Under the pieces are notes generated by a model. That model was not told where the DNA came from. It saw only the letters and a program-made list of their open reading frames with translations, and did no database searches. From NCBI RefSeq assembly GCF_003594875.1, contig NZ_QZEY01000021.1, positions 62,001 through 126,000 on the forward strand: DNA of 64,000 nucleotides, written 5' to 3'. Position numbers and translations under genes: made by a program. The stretch comes from Bailinhaonella thermotolerans (GTDB taxonomy: Bacteria; Actinomycetota; Actinomycetes; Streptosporangiales; Streptosporangiaceae). Of this stretch, positions 17,844 to 27,331 are shown one piece after another (the first letter of the stretch is position 1; every line of letters starts with the position of its first letter).

Positions 17844-18171
17844 GACCGGCCCCTCTCATCCGCGGACCGCTGGGCCCGGCGCTGGCAGGTCCAGATGGTC
17901 GCGATCATCCCGACCGGTTCCGCTCCCGCTGACTCAGTGTGACCCCGAGGTCGCACTGTGCCAATCGAATGATTGCATCAGCGACACCCTTGTGAAGCGG
18001 AGCCGTGAGGCTCTTGGGCGAGAATCCTCCTCCAGGGACGAGGTTTCGTCCGCCCAACAAGAACATACCCAGTCCTGAGCCGCCTGTCCGTGTCGTTGAC
18101 CGGTTGCGCTAAGTGAGACATGTTGGCGGTCAGCAGCGAAGCGCGGTTCTCACTCAGGAGGTGGAGGACAG
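17844..18171. other. Divergent control region between XRE-TPR gene and WSWG gene
   Basis: 328 bp without a gene, lower in GC than its surroundings. Small inverted repeats are present: CAATC-GAAT-GATTG at 17962-17975 and GACC-CCGA-GGTC around 17941. A possible rightward -35 (TTGACC, 18096-18101) lies 17 bp before CATGTT. GAGGTGGAGGACA at about 18160 is the ribosome-binding region of the small gene. Confidence 0.4.
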
Positions 18172-18429
18172 GTGGGCCAGGACGACTTCGGGCACCTGGA
18201 GCGGCTGGTGGCCGAGCTTGATTCCCAAGGACTCCTCGCACGCATCGTGCGCACGAGGTCGGGCCGACCCTTCGTCCGTGTGATCAACCCGATCGCGACC
18301 ACGCTCGCCGAGAACGTCACCTACCGCTCGCAGGACTTCTGGTGGTCCTGGGGCGAGCGGATGCACCGGGGGGACGATCCGGCGGGCGCCGCCACGAAGG
18401 TGGCCCACGTGCTCGCCGCGGTGGAATAG
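18172..18429 (+). CDS. Small 'WSWG' domain protein
   Basis: An 85-residue soluble protein I cannot assign to a named family. GTG at 18172 has GGAGG upstream. Key features are FVRVINP (about 45-51) and FWWSWGERM (about 63-71), then a helical C-terminus rich in Ala. The same pattern (VRVCHP ... FVWSWGDPI ... AVERVARVL) recurs in the C-terminal half of the protein at 62712-63392. Both genes are divergent from an XRE-type regulator, so the pairing is probably functional, for instance as a small partner or effector of the regulator. That role is inference. Confidence 0.75.
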   Translation: MGQDDFGHLERLVAELDSQGLLARIVRTRSGRPFVRVINPIATTLAENVTYRSQDFWWSWGERMHRGDDPAGAATKVAHVLAAVE

Positions 18430-18959
18430 ACAGGGCAGAGCGATGCGACGAGGACTCGAGAGCCGAACCGGTCCTCGCTCATCGCGCCACCGCGGCCCCA
18501 GGGGCCGGCGGCACGTCCGGTGCGGAGCGTCCGATCCAGCCCGGACGCTGGGCGTGCCGCCGGCTCCGCAACCCCACCCCACCGGATGGGGGGTGTGGTG
18601 CCCGCCCCGCCGCCGGCAGACCGGCGGGGCGGGCCGGATCCCCCCGCGGAGGCGCTGCGATCACGCCGCCTTCGCGGGGCCGGATCCCGCCATCCGCCCC
18701 ATAGGCCCCCGCGCGGGCACGCGCCCGCGCGGAGGCGAGGGGGTCCCCCTCGGATACGGCTCAGGATGCGCTTCCGGGTGCGCATCCCGTCCGCGCCCGA
18801 CGTCACCGGTGTGCTCCGTGCCCGCCCTCCGCGGCCCCGGGCCCTGGCACACCCGCTCCCCGGCGTAAGGTGACGATGGCCGGGTCACTCGGCACTATGG
18901 TTACCGTTGCATAACGGGCCATTTTCGCCAACCGACTCGATCTGAGGGGGATCCACCTC
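18430..18959. other. GC-rich intergenic region before mscS
   Basis: 530 bp with several strong GC inverted repeats (for example CCGCGCGGGCACGCGCCCGCGCGG near 18708-18731, given here only for position) and no reading frame with homology. The last 70 bp are more AT-rich (TTACCGTTGCATAACG) and probably hold the mscS promoter; GAGGGGGA at about 18943 is its ribosome-binding site. Confidence 0.4.
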
Positions 18960-19943
18960 GTGCTCCAGCTCTCGCCAGCGCCGACGCCGACCGGCATCCC
19001 GTCCGGGGACGAGGTCTACAAAGCCGTCGAGGGCACGTGCCGCGACGGGATCCTCTGTCCCGCCTTCACCGCCCTGTTCCCCGACCAGGCCTGGGTCGTG
19101 CTGGTCGCGGGGCTGGCCGACATCATCCTGATCCTGATCATCGCGCTGCTCATCCGCAACCTCGCCCACCGGGTCATCACCCGGCTGACGACGAGCGCGG
19201 CCGAGGGCACGATGCCCAAGCGCTTCCGCCGGCGGGTCCCCGAGCTCGGCGAGGGCGGGCCCATCCTGCTGACCGAGCGCCGCCGCCAGCGCACCGAGAC
19301 GCTCGGATCGGTGCTCCGATCCATCGCCTCCATCCTGATCCTGGGCACGGCCGTGCTGATGATGCTGCAACGGCTGGGCTTCAACCTCGCGCCGCTGCTG
19401 GCCAGCGCCAGCGTCGTCGGCGTCGCGGTGGGCTTCGGCGCGCAGAACATCGTCAAGGACTTCCTGGCCGGGGTGTTCATGCTGCTGGAGGACCAGTACG
19501 GCGTGGGCGACGTCATCGACGTGGGCCAGGCGAAGGGCACGGTCGAGGCGGTCAGCCTGCGCATCACCCGGCTCCGCGACATCAACGGCGCGGTCTGGTA
19601 CGTCCGCAACGGCGAGATCACCCGCGTCGGCAACGAGTCCCAGGGGTGGGCGCGGGCCGTCCTCGACATCCCCGTGGCCTACACGGCGGACGTCTCGCGG
19701 GTGCGCGAAGTGCTCAGGGAGACCGCCGTCCGGATGTGGGAGGACGAGGCGTACCACGGCGCGGTCATCCTGGAGGAGCCCGAGGTGTGGGGCGTCGAGG
19801 CGCTGTCCACGGACTCGGTGGTCATGCGGGTCGTGGTCAAGACCGTGCCGCTCAAGCAGTGGGAGGTCGCCCGCGAGCTGCGCGTCCGCGTGAAGCAGGC
19901 CCTCGACGAGGAGGGCTTCGCCGTGGCGGCCGCCGCCACTTGA
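18960..19943 (+). CDS. mscS: MscS-family mechanosensitive channel
   Basis: A 327-residue channel protein that opens under membrane tension to release solutes. There are hydrophobic segments at about 35-60, 115-140 and in the pore helix region (GVAVGFGAQNIVKDFLAG, about 155-175), which is the hallmark MscS TM3. The beta domain follows, with DQYGVGDVIDVG. GTG at 18960 is preceded by GAGGGGGA. The frame stops at TGA (19941-19943), but 60 further codons with normal codon bias continue in the same frame (see the next entry). It is therefore either recently shortened or subject to readthrough. Confidence 0.92.
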   Translation: MLQLSPAPTPTGIPSGDEVYKAVEGTCRDGILCPAFTALFPDQAWVVLVAGLADIILILIIALLIRNLAHRVITRLTTSAAEGTMPKRFRRRVPELGEGGPILLTERRRQRTETLGSVLRSIASILILGTAVLMMLQRLGFNLAPLLASASVVGVAVGFGAQNIVKDFLAGVFMLLEDQYGVGDVIDVGQAKGTVEAVSLRITRLRDINGAVWYVRNGEITRVGNESQGWARAVLDIPVAYTADVSRVREVLRETAVRMWEDEAYHGAVILEEPEVWGVEALSTDSVVMRVVVKTVPLKQWEVARELRVRVKQALDEEGFAVAAAAT

Positions 19944-20126
19944 AGAGCCGAGGAGTCCGCGGCGGCGGAGTCCGCCCCGGCCACGCCCGCCGCGGCCCCC
20001 GCGGCGCCCGCCGCTCCGGCGGACCCTGCCCGCGCCGAGGACGGGAGGTCCCCCGGCGACGGGTCCCGGCCCGCCGACCAGGAGAGGCCGGCCACCAGGG
20101 ACACCCCGCCCCCGCCCATCCCGTGA
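19944..20126 (+). other. In-frame Ala/Pro-rich tail behind the mscS stop codon
   Basis: Directly after the mscS TGA, the same frame stays open for 60 codons to a TGA at 20124-20126. It encodes a hydrophilic Ala/Pro/Glu-rich segment (RAEESAAAESAPATPAAAPA... ending TPPPPIP). Nearly every third position is G or C, as in the coding regions around it, and disordered tails like this are common on actinobacterial MscS proteins. Three explanations remain: a recent nonsense mutation, a sequencing error, or stop-codon readthrough. No independent start codon or ribosome-binding site is apparent. Confidence 0.55.
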
Positions 20127-20178
20127 GGACCGCCCCGCGCGCCTGACCCGCCGGCCCCCGGCGTACGGCTCCCGCGTC

Positions 20179-20227
20179 CCTCCGCACCGCCCTCCGCACC
20201 GCCCCTCCGCACCGCCCTCCGCACCGC
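20179..20227. repeat. 12-bp tandem repeat, four copies
   Basis: Four copies of CCTCCGCACCGC at 20179-20190, 20191-20202, 20204-20215 and 20216-20227, between the mscS tail and its terminator. Confidence 0.85.
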
Positions 20228-20229
20228 CC

Positions 20230-20265
20230 GCACGGCCGGTGGCCCGCGCCACGGCCGTGCTTTTT
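20230..20265 (+). terminator. Canonical intrinsic terminator with T-run
   Basis: GCACGGCC (20230-20237) pairs with GGCCGTGC (20253-20260), continued by a 5-bp inner stem with one bulged base and a 4-nt loop, and followed by TTTTT (20261-20265). It is the only classic rho-independent terminator with a T-run on the plus strand that I noticed here. A second GTACGG stem (20358-20367 with 20382-20391) lies further down, before the globin gene. Confidence 0.85.
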
Positions 20266-20453
20266 CATCCCGGGGGGAGGCCTTCTCTTCCCCGGGAGTA
20301 CTTCCTCCTGCGGCGATCCTGGCGGCCGGTGCGCGGCGAGGTGGGCCGCTGCCTGGGCGTACGGCCCGCGCGGGCCCGGCGGGGCCGTACGGGGGCGGGA
20401 GGGGCGCGGTCGCCGGGGAGGGCGTGCCGGGTGGGACGGCATAGGCTGGGAAT

Positions 20454-20837
20454 GTGGCTGAGATGACCTTCTACGAAGCGGTCGGCGGGGAAGAGACCTT
20501 CCGCCGGCTGGTCCACCGGTTCTATGAAGGCGTGGCGGAGGACCCGCTGTTGCGCCCGATGTATCCGGAGGACGATCTGGCGGGCGCCGAGGAGCGGCTG
20601 CGCCTGTTCTTGATCCAGTACTGGGGAGGTCCCGGCACGTACAGCCAGGAACGCGGGCACCCGCGATTGCGCATGCGGCACGCGCCGTTCGTGATCGGGG
20701 ACGCCGAGCGCGACGCCTGGCTCAAGCACATGCGCGACGCGGTGGACGAGTTGAGCCTGCCCGACGAGCTGGAGAACCGGCTCTGGGACTACCTGGTCTA
20801 CGCGGCGCACAGCATGGTCAACGCACCCGCCCGGTAG
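20454..20837 (+). CDS. glbO: Group II truncated haemoglobin
   Basis: A 127-residue 2-over-2 globin, the usual GlbO length. Recognisable features are [23 protein letters not shown] at the N-terminus (read as two blocks), [15 protein letters not shown], a YWGGP motif near residue 60 and RMRHAPF carrying the proximal His near 78. Group II members bind O2 tightly in actinobacteria. GTG at 20454 and ATG at 20463 are both usable starts. The GH13 gene begins 12 bp downstream, so they form an operon; this globin-amylase neighbourhood occurs in other actinomycetes to my recollection. Confidence 0.92.
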   Translation: MAEMTFYEAVGGEETFRRLVHRFYEGVAEDPLLRPMYPEDDLAGAEERLRLFLIQYWGGPGTYSQERGHPRLRMRHAPFVIGDAERDAWLKHMRDAVDELSLPDELENRLWDYLVYAAHSMVNAPAR

Positions 20838-20849
20838 GAGGTATCCGCG

Positions 20850-22400
20850 GTGCCCTGGTGGCGCGACGCCGTCGTCTACGAGATCTACGTCCGCAGCTTC
20901 GCCGACGGGAACGGCGACGGCGTGGGCGACCTGCCCGGAATCCGCGCACGATTGCCGTACCTCGCCGACCTCGGCGTGGACGCGGTCTGGCTGACGCCGT
21001 TCTACCGGTCGCCGATGGCCGACGGCGGATACGACGTGGCGGACTACCGCGACGTCGATCCGCTGTTCGGGGACCTGCGGGACTTCGACGCCCTGGTCGC
21101 CGAGGCGCACCGGCTGGGGCTGCGGGTGATCGTGGACGTCGTGCCCAACCACAGCTCCAGTGAGCACCCCTGGTTCAAGCAGGCGCTGGCAGCGGGGCCG
21201 GGGAGCCCGGAACGCGAGAGGTACATCTTCCGGCCGGGCTCGCCCGAGCCGCCCAACGACTGGCGGTCGGTCTTCGGCGGCCCGGCCTGGTCCCGCTCGC
21301 CCGACGGGGAGTGGTACCTCCACCTGTTCGCGCCCGAGCAGCCCGACTTCAACTGGCGCAACCCCGAGGTGCACGAGGAGTTCGCCCAGGTGCTGCGGTT
21401 CTGGCTGGACCGGGGCGTGGACGGGTTCCGCATCGACGTGGCGATGGGGCTGTACAAACGGCAGGGCCTGCCCTCGGTCGGCGACCCGGCGCTGATGTCG
21501 CGGCACTCCGGCCTGCCGTTCTGGGGGCAGCCGGAGACCCACGGCGTCTACCGCGACTGGCGGCGCGTCCTGGACTCCTACGAGGGGGACCGGGTGGCCG
21601 TCGGCGAGGTGTGGACGGACAGCGCCGAGGACCTCGCCCGCTACGTCCGGCCCGACGAGCTGCACCAGACGTTCAACTTCCGCTGGCTGGAGGCGCCCTG
21701 GTCGGCCGAGGCGTCCCGCCGGATCATCACCGAGACCCTGGACGAGGTGCCCTCGCCGACCTGGGTGCTGTCCAACCACGACGTCGTGCGGCACCTGAGC
21801 CGGTACGGCAACGCCGCCCGCGCCCGCGCGGCGCTCCTGGCGATGTTGTCCCTCCCCGGTTCGGCATACCTCTACCAAGGGGAGGAACTCGGCCTCCCCG
21901 AGGTGAAGGATCTTCCCCCTGAGGCCCGGCAGGACCCCATCTTCGAGCGGTCGAAGGGCGAGCTGGCCGGGCGCGACGGGTGCCGGGTGCCCCTCCCCTG
22001 GTCCGGCGCCGAGCCCCCGTTCGGCTTCTCACCCGCGGGCGTGGCCCCCTGGCTGCCGCAGCCCGCGGCCTGGTCCGCGCTCACCGCCGAGGCGCAGGCC
22101 ACCGATCCCGGTTCGACGCTCTCGTTCTACCGTCGCGCCCTGGCCCTGCGCCGCGCCTTCCGCGACCGTCTCCCGGACGGGATCCGGTGGCTCGACACGG
22201 GCGACGAGGACCTCCTCGCCTTCACCCGCGGCGACCTGACCTGCGCCGTCAACTACGGCTCGCATCCGGCCCCCCTCCCGCCCGGCGCCCCCGTCCTGAC
22301 CAGCGCCCCCGTTCCCGCCGCCACCCTGCCCCCGGACACCGCCGCCTGGCTCGCCACCGGCGACCTCGCCACCGCCCTCTCCCGCCCTGGCAGCCCCTGA
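20850..22400 (+). CDS. GH13 alpha-glucosidase / alpha-amylase family enzyme
   Basis: A 516-residue cytoplasmic glycoside hydrolase. The TIM barrel opens [22 protein letters not shown] (two blocks). Region I reads DVVPNHSS. The nucleophile Asp is near 196 (GFRIDVA), the acid/base Glu near 253 (GEVWTD), and the transition-state Asp near 311 (SNHDVV). Together these indicate an oligo-1,6- or alpha-1,4-glucosidase acting on short malto-oligosaccharides. A beta-sandwich C domain follows. GTG at 20850 has TAGGAGGT 8 nt upstream. Exact specificity is not decidable from motifs. Confidence 0.9.
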   Translation: MPWWRDAVVYEIYVRSFADGNGDGVGDLPGIRARLPYLADLGVDAVWLTPFYRSPMADGGYDVADYRDVDPLFGDLRDFDALVAEAHRLGLRVIVDVVPNHSSSEHPWFKQALAAGPGSPERERYIFRPGSPEPPNDWRSVFGGPAWSRSPDGEWYLHLFAPEQPDFNWRNPEVHEEFAQVLRFWLDRGVDGFRIDVAMGLYKRQGLPSVGDPALMSRHSGLPFWGQPETHGVYRDWRRVLDSYEGDRVAVGEVWTDSAEDLARYVRPDELHQTFNFRWLEAPWSAEASRRIITETLDEVPSPTWVLSNHDVVRHLSRYGNAARARAALLAMLSLPGSAYLYQGEELGLPEVKDLPPEARQDPIFERSKGELAGRDGCRVPLPWSGAEPPFGFSPAGVAPWLPQPAAWSALTAEAQATDPGSTLSFYRRALALRRAFRDRLPDGIRWLDTGDEDLLAFTRGDLTCAVNYGSHPAPLPPGAPVLTSAPVPAATLPPDTAAWLATGDLATALSRPGSP

Positions 22401-22583
22401 CCGGATGGCCTCGCCCCGGAGCGGGCCGGCCCGGCGGCCCCGGCCGTCCCCCTCCTCCCGTGCGGCTTCGGCGATCCGGGGGGCGGGCTCCCGCTGATCC
22501 CGCCCCGCGGATTGTCGGGGACGCCTGACAGGATGCGCAGGGACTCGCCCCCCGGGCCGGGGGCCTTTGACGATGGAGATCCC

Positions 22584-23117
22584 ATGAGCGCTTCCTGGTT
22601 GGATGACCCGTGCTGTGTCGTCTTCGTGCGGGGGCTCACGCCCGAGGAGGCATTGCGGCGGCTCGGGGCCGAGCCGGTCGACGACGACATGGAGGCGGGT
22701 GATGTCGCCTACGGCCTGATCAGGGCCGAGCGGGCCGAGGGCGGCACGGTCCTGATCGAGTGGAACGGCTTCTCGGTCATCATCGAGAGGTTGCAGAGGC
22801 CGCTGTCGGCCGGGACGGTGAGCGCGGGGGTGTTCCGCAACGTCAACCACGACCAGGAGTTCGTCCACTGGGCGGATGGTCACGAGGTGTTCCGCCTCGA
22901 TCCGGCCCTCCCGAGTGATTCGCTGGAGGACGAGGAGGGCGCCGAGCCGTTCCTCGCGGACCTCCGGGCCGTGGGGCTGCTCACCGGCGACGGCGAGGAC
23001 GGGCCCGACGCCGACGCCGAGCTCGCCGTCGCCCTGGCGATGCGGGTCACCGGCGTCACCGCCGACCCCGCCCTCGTCTCCGAAGGAGAGGGACCGCGGG
23101 GGCTCGTCAGGTACTGA
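22584..23117 (+). CDS. DUF6461 family protein
   Basis: A 177-residue acidic protein of unknown function that resembles the actinobacterial DUF6461 family: CCVVFVRGLTPEEALRRLGAE at the start, a central strand pair ending WNGF, and a FRNVNHDQEFVHWADG motif. ATG at 22584 follows GGAG with good spacing; the longer frame from 22512 adds a Pro-rich leader. A second member lies at 60712-61227 (minus), sharing VFFVRGLPPGEVTRRLAAAG, TNVNLDEDFTYAADG and the late AxxVTGVxLT segment. Function is unknown. Confidence 0.78.
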   Translation: MSASWLDDPCCVVFVRGLTPEEALRRLGAEPVDDDMEAGDVAYGLIRAERAEGGTVLIEWNGFSVIIERLQRPLSAGTVSAGVFRNVNHDQEFVHWADGHEVFRLDPALPSDSLEDEEGAEPFLADLRAVGLLTGDGEDGPDADAELAVALAMRVTGVTADPALVSEGEGPRGLVRY

Positions 23118-23133
23118 CGGGCCCGGGGGCGAA

Positions 23134-24063
23134 TCAGCCGAGGAGGGGGAGGGCCACCAGGTAGGCGCAGGCCAGGAGGACGCTTTCGGGGCGGCTCAGG
23201 CGGAGGTCGCGGGCCAGGACCAGCCAGGCGAGGAGGCTGGTGCCGGCCATGAGGGCGACGACGACGGGGCTGAAGCCGGTGCGTTCGAGAGCGTCGATCA
23301 TGCTGAGCCGTACGGCGACCTCGCGGGCGTCGGAGCCGAGGGCGAGCAGGGCGCCGCCGAGCAGGCTGCCGAACAGGTTGGCGCCCAGGAGGGAGCCGAC
23401 GACCAGGTCGGGTTCGCGGCGGCGCTGGGCGCGCACGACGGCCAGCAGGTCGGGCAGCGAGGTGCCCAGCGCCACGAGCGTGAAGCCGAGCACGGTCGGG
23501 GAGACGTCCAGGTGGGTGGCCAGGTCCATGCCCCCGGACACGAGCAGGTGCACCCCGGCGACGGTGCCGGCCAGGCCGAGCGCCAGCCGTACGGCCTCGG
23601 TGCGCGGGGAGCCCGGGTCACGCAGGCGGGCGGCGCCGACGAAGCGGGCGAGCAGGAGGGCCGCCACGGCGGCGGCCCCGGCCAGGACCAGGCCGTCCAC
23701 CACGGTGAGGCCGCCGAACAGCAGCAGCCCGAACAGGATCACCGCGGCGGCGGAGAGCGGGGCCTGGCGGCGGGGCTGGGGGGTACGCAGGATGACGGGG
23801 CGGACCAGGCCGGCGACGCCGAGGACGAGCGTGAGGTTGAGCACGTTCGCGCCGACCAGGGTGCCCGCGGCGATCTGCGGGGCGTCCGCGGCCACCGCGT
23901 CGCCGGTCACGATGAGCTCGGGCAGCGCCGCCGCGAGCCCGACGGCGACGGCGGTCAGGTGGCGCAGCCGGGCCGACAGCCGCCCGGCGGCCAGCAGCAA
24001 CTGGTCGGCCGCCACGACGGTGAGCACGAATCCCGCGGCCGCCCAGCCAAGCGAAACGAGCAC
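23134..24063 (-). CDS. CaCA-family calcium/cation antiporter
   Basis: A 309-residue membrane protein with about ten helices and the two inverted alpha-repeats that define the family. The first is AAALPELIVTGDAVA with ANVLNLTLVLG; the second is VALGTSLPDLLAVV with GANLFGSLLGG. The acidic residues in both repeats (E and D) are in place for ion binding. It probably exports Ca2+ (or K+) in exchange for Na+ or H+. It is convergent with the DUF6461 gene and separated from the upstream thioesterase gene by a strong hairpin. Confidence 0.85.
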   Translation of the reverse strand: MLVSLGWAAAGFVLTVVAADQLLLAAGRLSARLRHLTAVAVGLAAALPELIVTGDAVAADAPQIAAGTLVGANVLNLTLVLGVAGLVRPVILRTPQPRRQAPLSAAAVILFGLLLFGGLTVVDGLVLAGAAAVAALLLARFVGAARLRDPGSPRTEAVRLALGLAGTVAGVHLLVSGGMDLATHLDVSPTVLGFTLVALGTSLPDLLAVVRAQRRREPDLVVGSLLGANLFGSLLGGALLALGSDAREVAVRLSMIDALERTGFSPVVVALMAGTSLLAWLVLARDLRLSRPESVLLACAYLVALPLLG

Positions 24064-24205
24064 CTGGCCTCCCGTGGTCGGGGCGCGGTCCCATCATGCG
24101 TCACACACGACGCCCACGCCCCCGGTTTCCGGCAGTTTAACGGCAGATGCGAATAGCGCCCGACGTGTCCGCCTTCCCGTCGCCACCGCGCGCCACGTCC
24201 CGGCT

Positions 24206-24257
24206 CGCGTACGGCTCGCGCGGCGCCGCCGTACGGGAGCCGCGCGAGCCGTACGCG
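24206..24257. terminator. 18-bp perfect hairpin with GTACGG core
   Basis: 24206-24223 pairs perfectly with 24240-24257 around a 16-nt loop that itself contains another GTACGG. It lies just after the thioesterase stop on the minus strand and probably ends the ettA-thioesterase transcript. Confidence 0.7.
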
Positions 24258-24264
24258 AAGGAGG

Positions 24265-24679
24265 TCAGGCGGGGATGTGGAAGCGGGAGAGGTACTCGCG
24301 CTCGTCGTCGGTGAGGCGGCGGGGGCGGGTGTTCTCCAGGTCGTAGGCGACCATCACCGAGCGGGCCGACAGGTAGACGTGCTCGTCGTCCCGGACCTCG
24401 TGGGCGAGGGTGAAGCGGACCGGGCGCACCTCGGTCACCCACGACTCCACGCGCACGGGGTCGTGGCGGAATTCCAGCGGCCGGCGGTACTCGATCTCGT
24501 GCCGGGCGACGACGAGCCCGTGCACGCCGCGTTCGCCGTCATGGTGCGGCTCCACGTGGAACATCGCCAGCCGGGCGTCCTCCAGGTAGTCCAGGAAGCG
24601 CACGTTGTTGACGTGGTGGAACGCGTCGATGTCGGCGAACCGGACCGGCCGCTGGAATACGTGGCGTATGCCGGAGGGG

Positions 24680-24687
<8 letters not shown>
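24265..24687 (-). CDS. YbgC-type acyl-CoA thioesterase (hotdog fold)
   Basis: A 140-residue 4HBT-superfamily protein. The active-site segment reads FADIDAFHHVNNVRFLDYLEDAR, given here as the two blocks FADIDAFHHVNN and RFLDYLEDAR. The Asp and the following helix are where the 4-hydroxybenzoyl-CoA thioesterase family places its catalytic Asp. GTG is used as start and overlaps the ettA stop by 8 nt. An ABC-F/thioesterase pair is conserved in mycobacteria as well (EttA and a nearby hotdog protein), which supports orthology. The acyl-CoA substrate is unknown. Confidence 0.86.
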
Positions 24688-26344
<1,657 letters not shown>

Positions 26345-26777
26345 ACCTCTAAGCCTAGTGCCGCCCCGCCCGAGCCCGATCCCATCGGCGCCCGCGCGCC
26401 GGATCCCTCCCCCGATGGTCTCCCCCGGCGGCTCCTTTCGTACGGCTGCCGCCCGCTCCTCCCCCCGGGGAGGGCCGCGGCGCGGTGCGGGCCCGCCCCG
26501 GGAACGGCGGCCGGACGGGCGCCCGCCCGGGGAACGGGATCCGCGCGAGCCCCGGGCCGCCGGCGGCTCCCCTGCGGCTCCGGCGGCTCCCCGGCGGCAG
26601 CCGCCGATCCGGCCGTACGGCGTCCGCGCCCGGCTCCCCGGCTTCGGCTCCCCGGCTTCGGCTCCCCGGTATCCCGGCGCCCCGGCGGTGGGGCCAACGG
26701 GGAGCCAACACGGGGCCAACGCGGGGTCCCTAGCGTCGCCCTCACTTGATCAACGGCGAATCCTCAGGAGGAGCATC
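26345..26777. other. GC-rich divergent region with short tandem repeats
   Basis: 433 bp between ettA and the secreted-protein gene, with no credible ORF. GGCTCCCCGGCTTC recurs three times near 26628-26668, and GGGGCCAAC occurs twice at about 26691-26725 just before a less GC-rich segment that probably holds the promoter of the next gene. AGGAGGAG at about 26767 is its ribosome-binding site. Confidence 0.4.
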
Positions 26778-27182
26778 GTGAGATTGAAGATGGCGGCGGG
26801 GGCCATCGTCGCGGCGGCGTTCGCGCTGCCGTTCGGGGTCGCGACGGCGGGCGCGGCCTCCGCCGCCCCCGACCCCGGGCCCGGCGGCGGCTGCTGGAGC
26901 GAGAAGGTCTACCCCGAGAACAACAAGAAGATCGCTCTCTACATCAAGTCGAAGAGCTGCGCCAAGCCGCGGCTGCGGGCGATCGCGCTGTGCGGCCCCA
27001 TCGTCTTCGGCGCTCCGGGGATCCCCAACTTCCTGGCGTACGGGAAGTCGGTGTCCAAGAAGGGTGAGTACAGCGTCGCCTCCTGCTCGAACGGCACCTG
27101 GCTGAAGACCCACATGCCCTACTCCGGGGGATACCAGTTCCACAACGGCGACGGCAGGTGGAAGACCATCTGGAGGTTCTGA
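26778..27182 (+). CDS. Small secreted protein with four cysteines
   Basis: A 134-residue protein of unknown function. A signal peptide (MRLKMAAGAIVAAAFALPFG to ASAAP) precedes a mature basic domain of about 105 residues. The domain has four Cys (GGCWS, KSCAKPR, ALCGP, ASCSN) that could form two disulphides, and aromatic-rich ends (MPYSGGYQF, WKTIWRF). GTG at 26778 follows a strong AGGAGGAG. No family is recognised; size and charge would suit a secreted inhibitor or wall-binding protein, but that is a guess. Confidence 0.7.
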   Translation: MRLKMAAGAIVAAAFALPFGVATAGAASAAPDPGPGGGCWSEKVYPENNKKIALYIKSKSCAKPRLRAIALCGPIVFGAPGIPNFLAYGKSVSKKGEYSVASCSNGTWLKTHMPYSGGYQFHNGDGRWKTIWRF

Positions 27183-27213
27183 CGAAGGCGTCCGCCCGGC
27201 AGGGCTCCGGCCG

Positions 27214-27258
27214 CGTACGGCCTCAGGCGCCCGGACATGGCGGAGGCGCCGCCGTACG
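27214..27258. terminator. Imperfect GTACGG hairpin
   Basis: CGTACGGC (27214-27221) pairs with GCCGTACG (27251-27258), with an inner GGCGCC pair (27226-27231 with 27245-27250). It lies between the convergent secreted-protein and GGDEF genes. Confidence 0.5.
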
Positions 27259-27331
27259 GGCTCCTCGCCGGCGCGCCCTGGCCTCGCACCGGCGAGGGGC
27301 GGCCGGAGGAGGCGTCCCGTGACGTGAGGGT

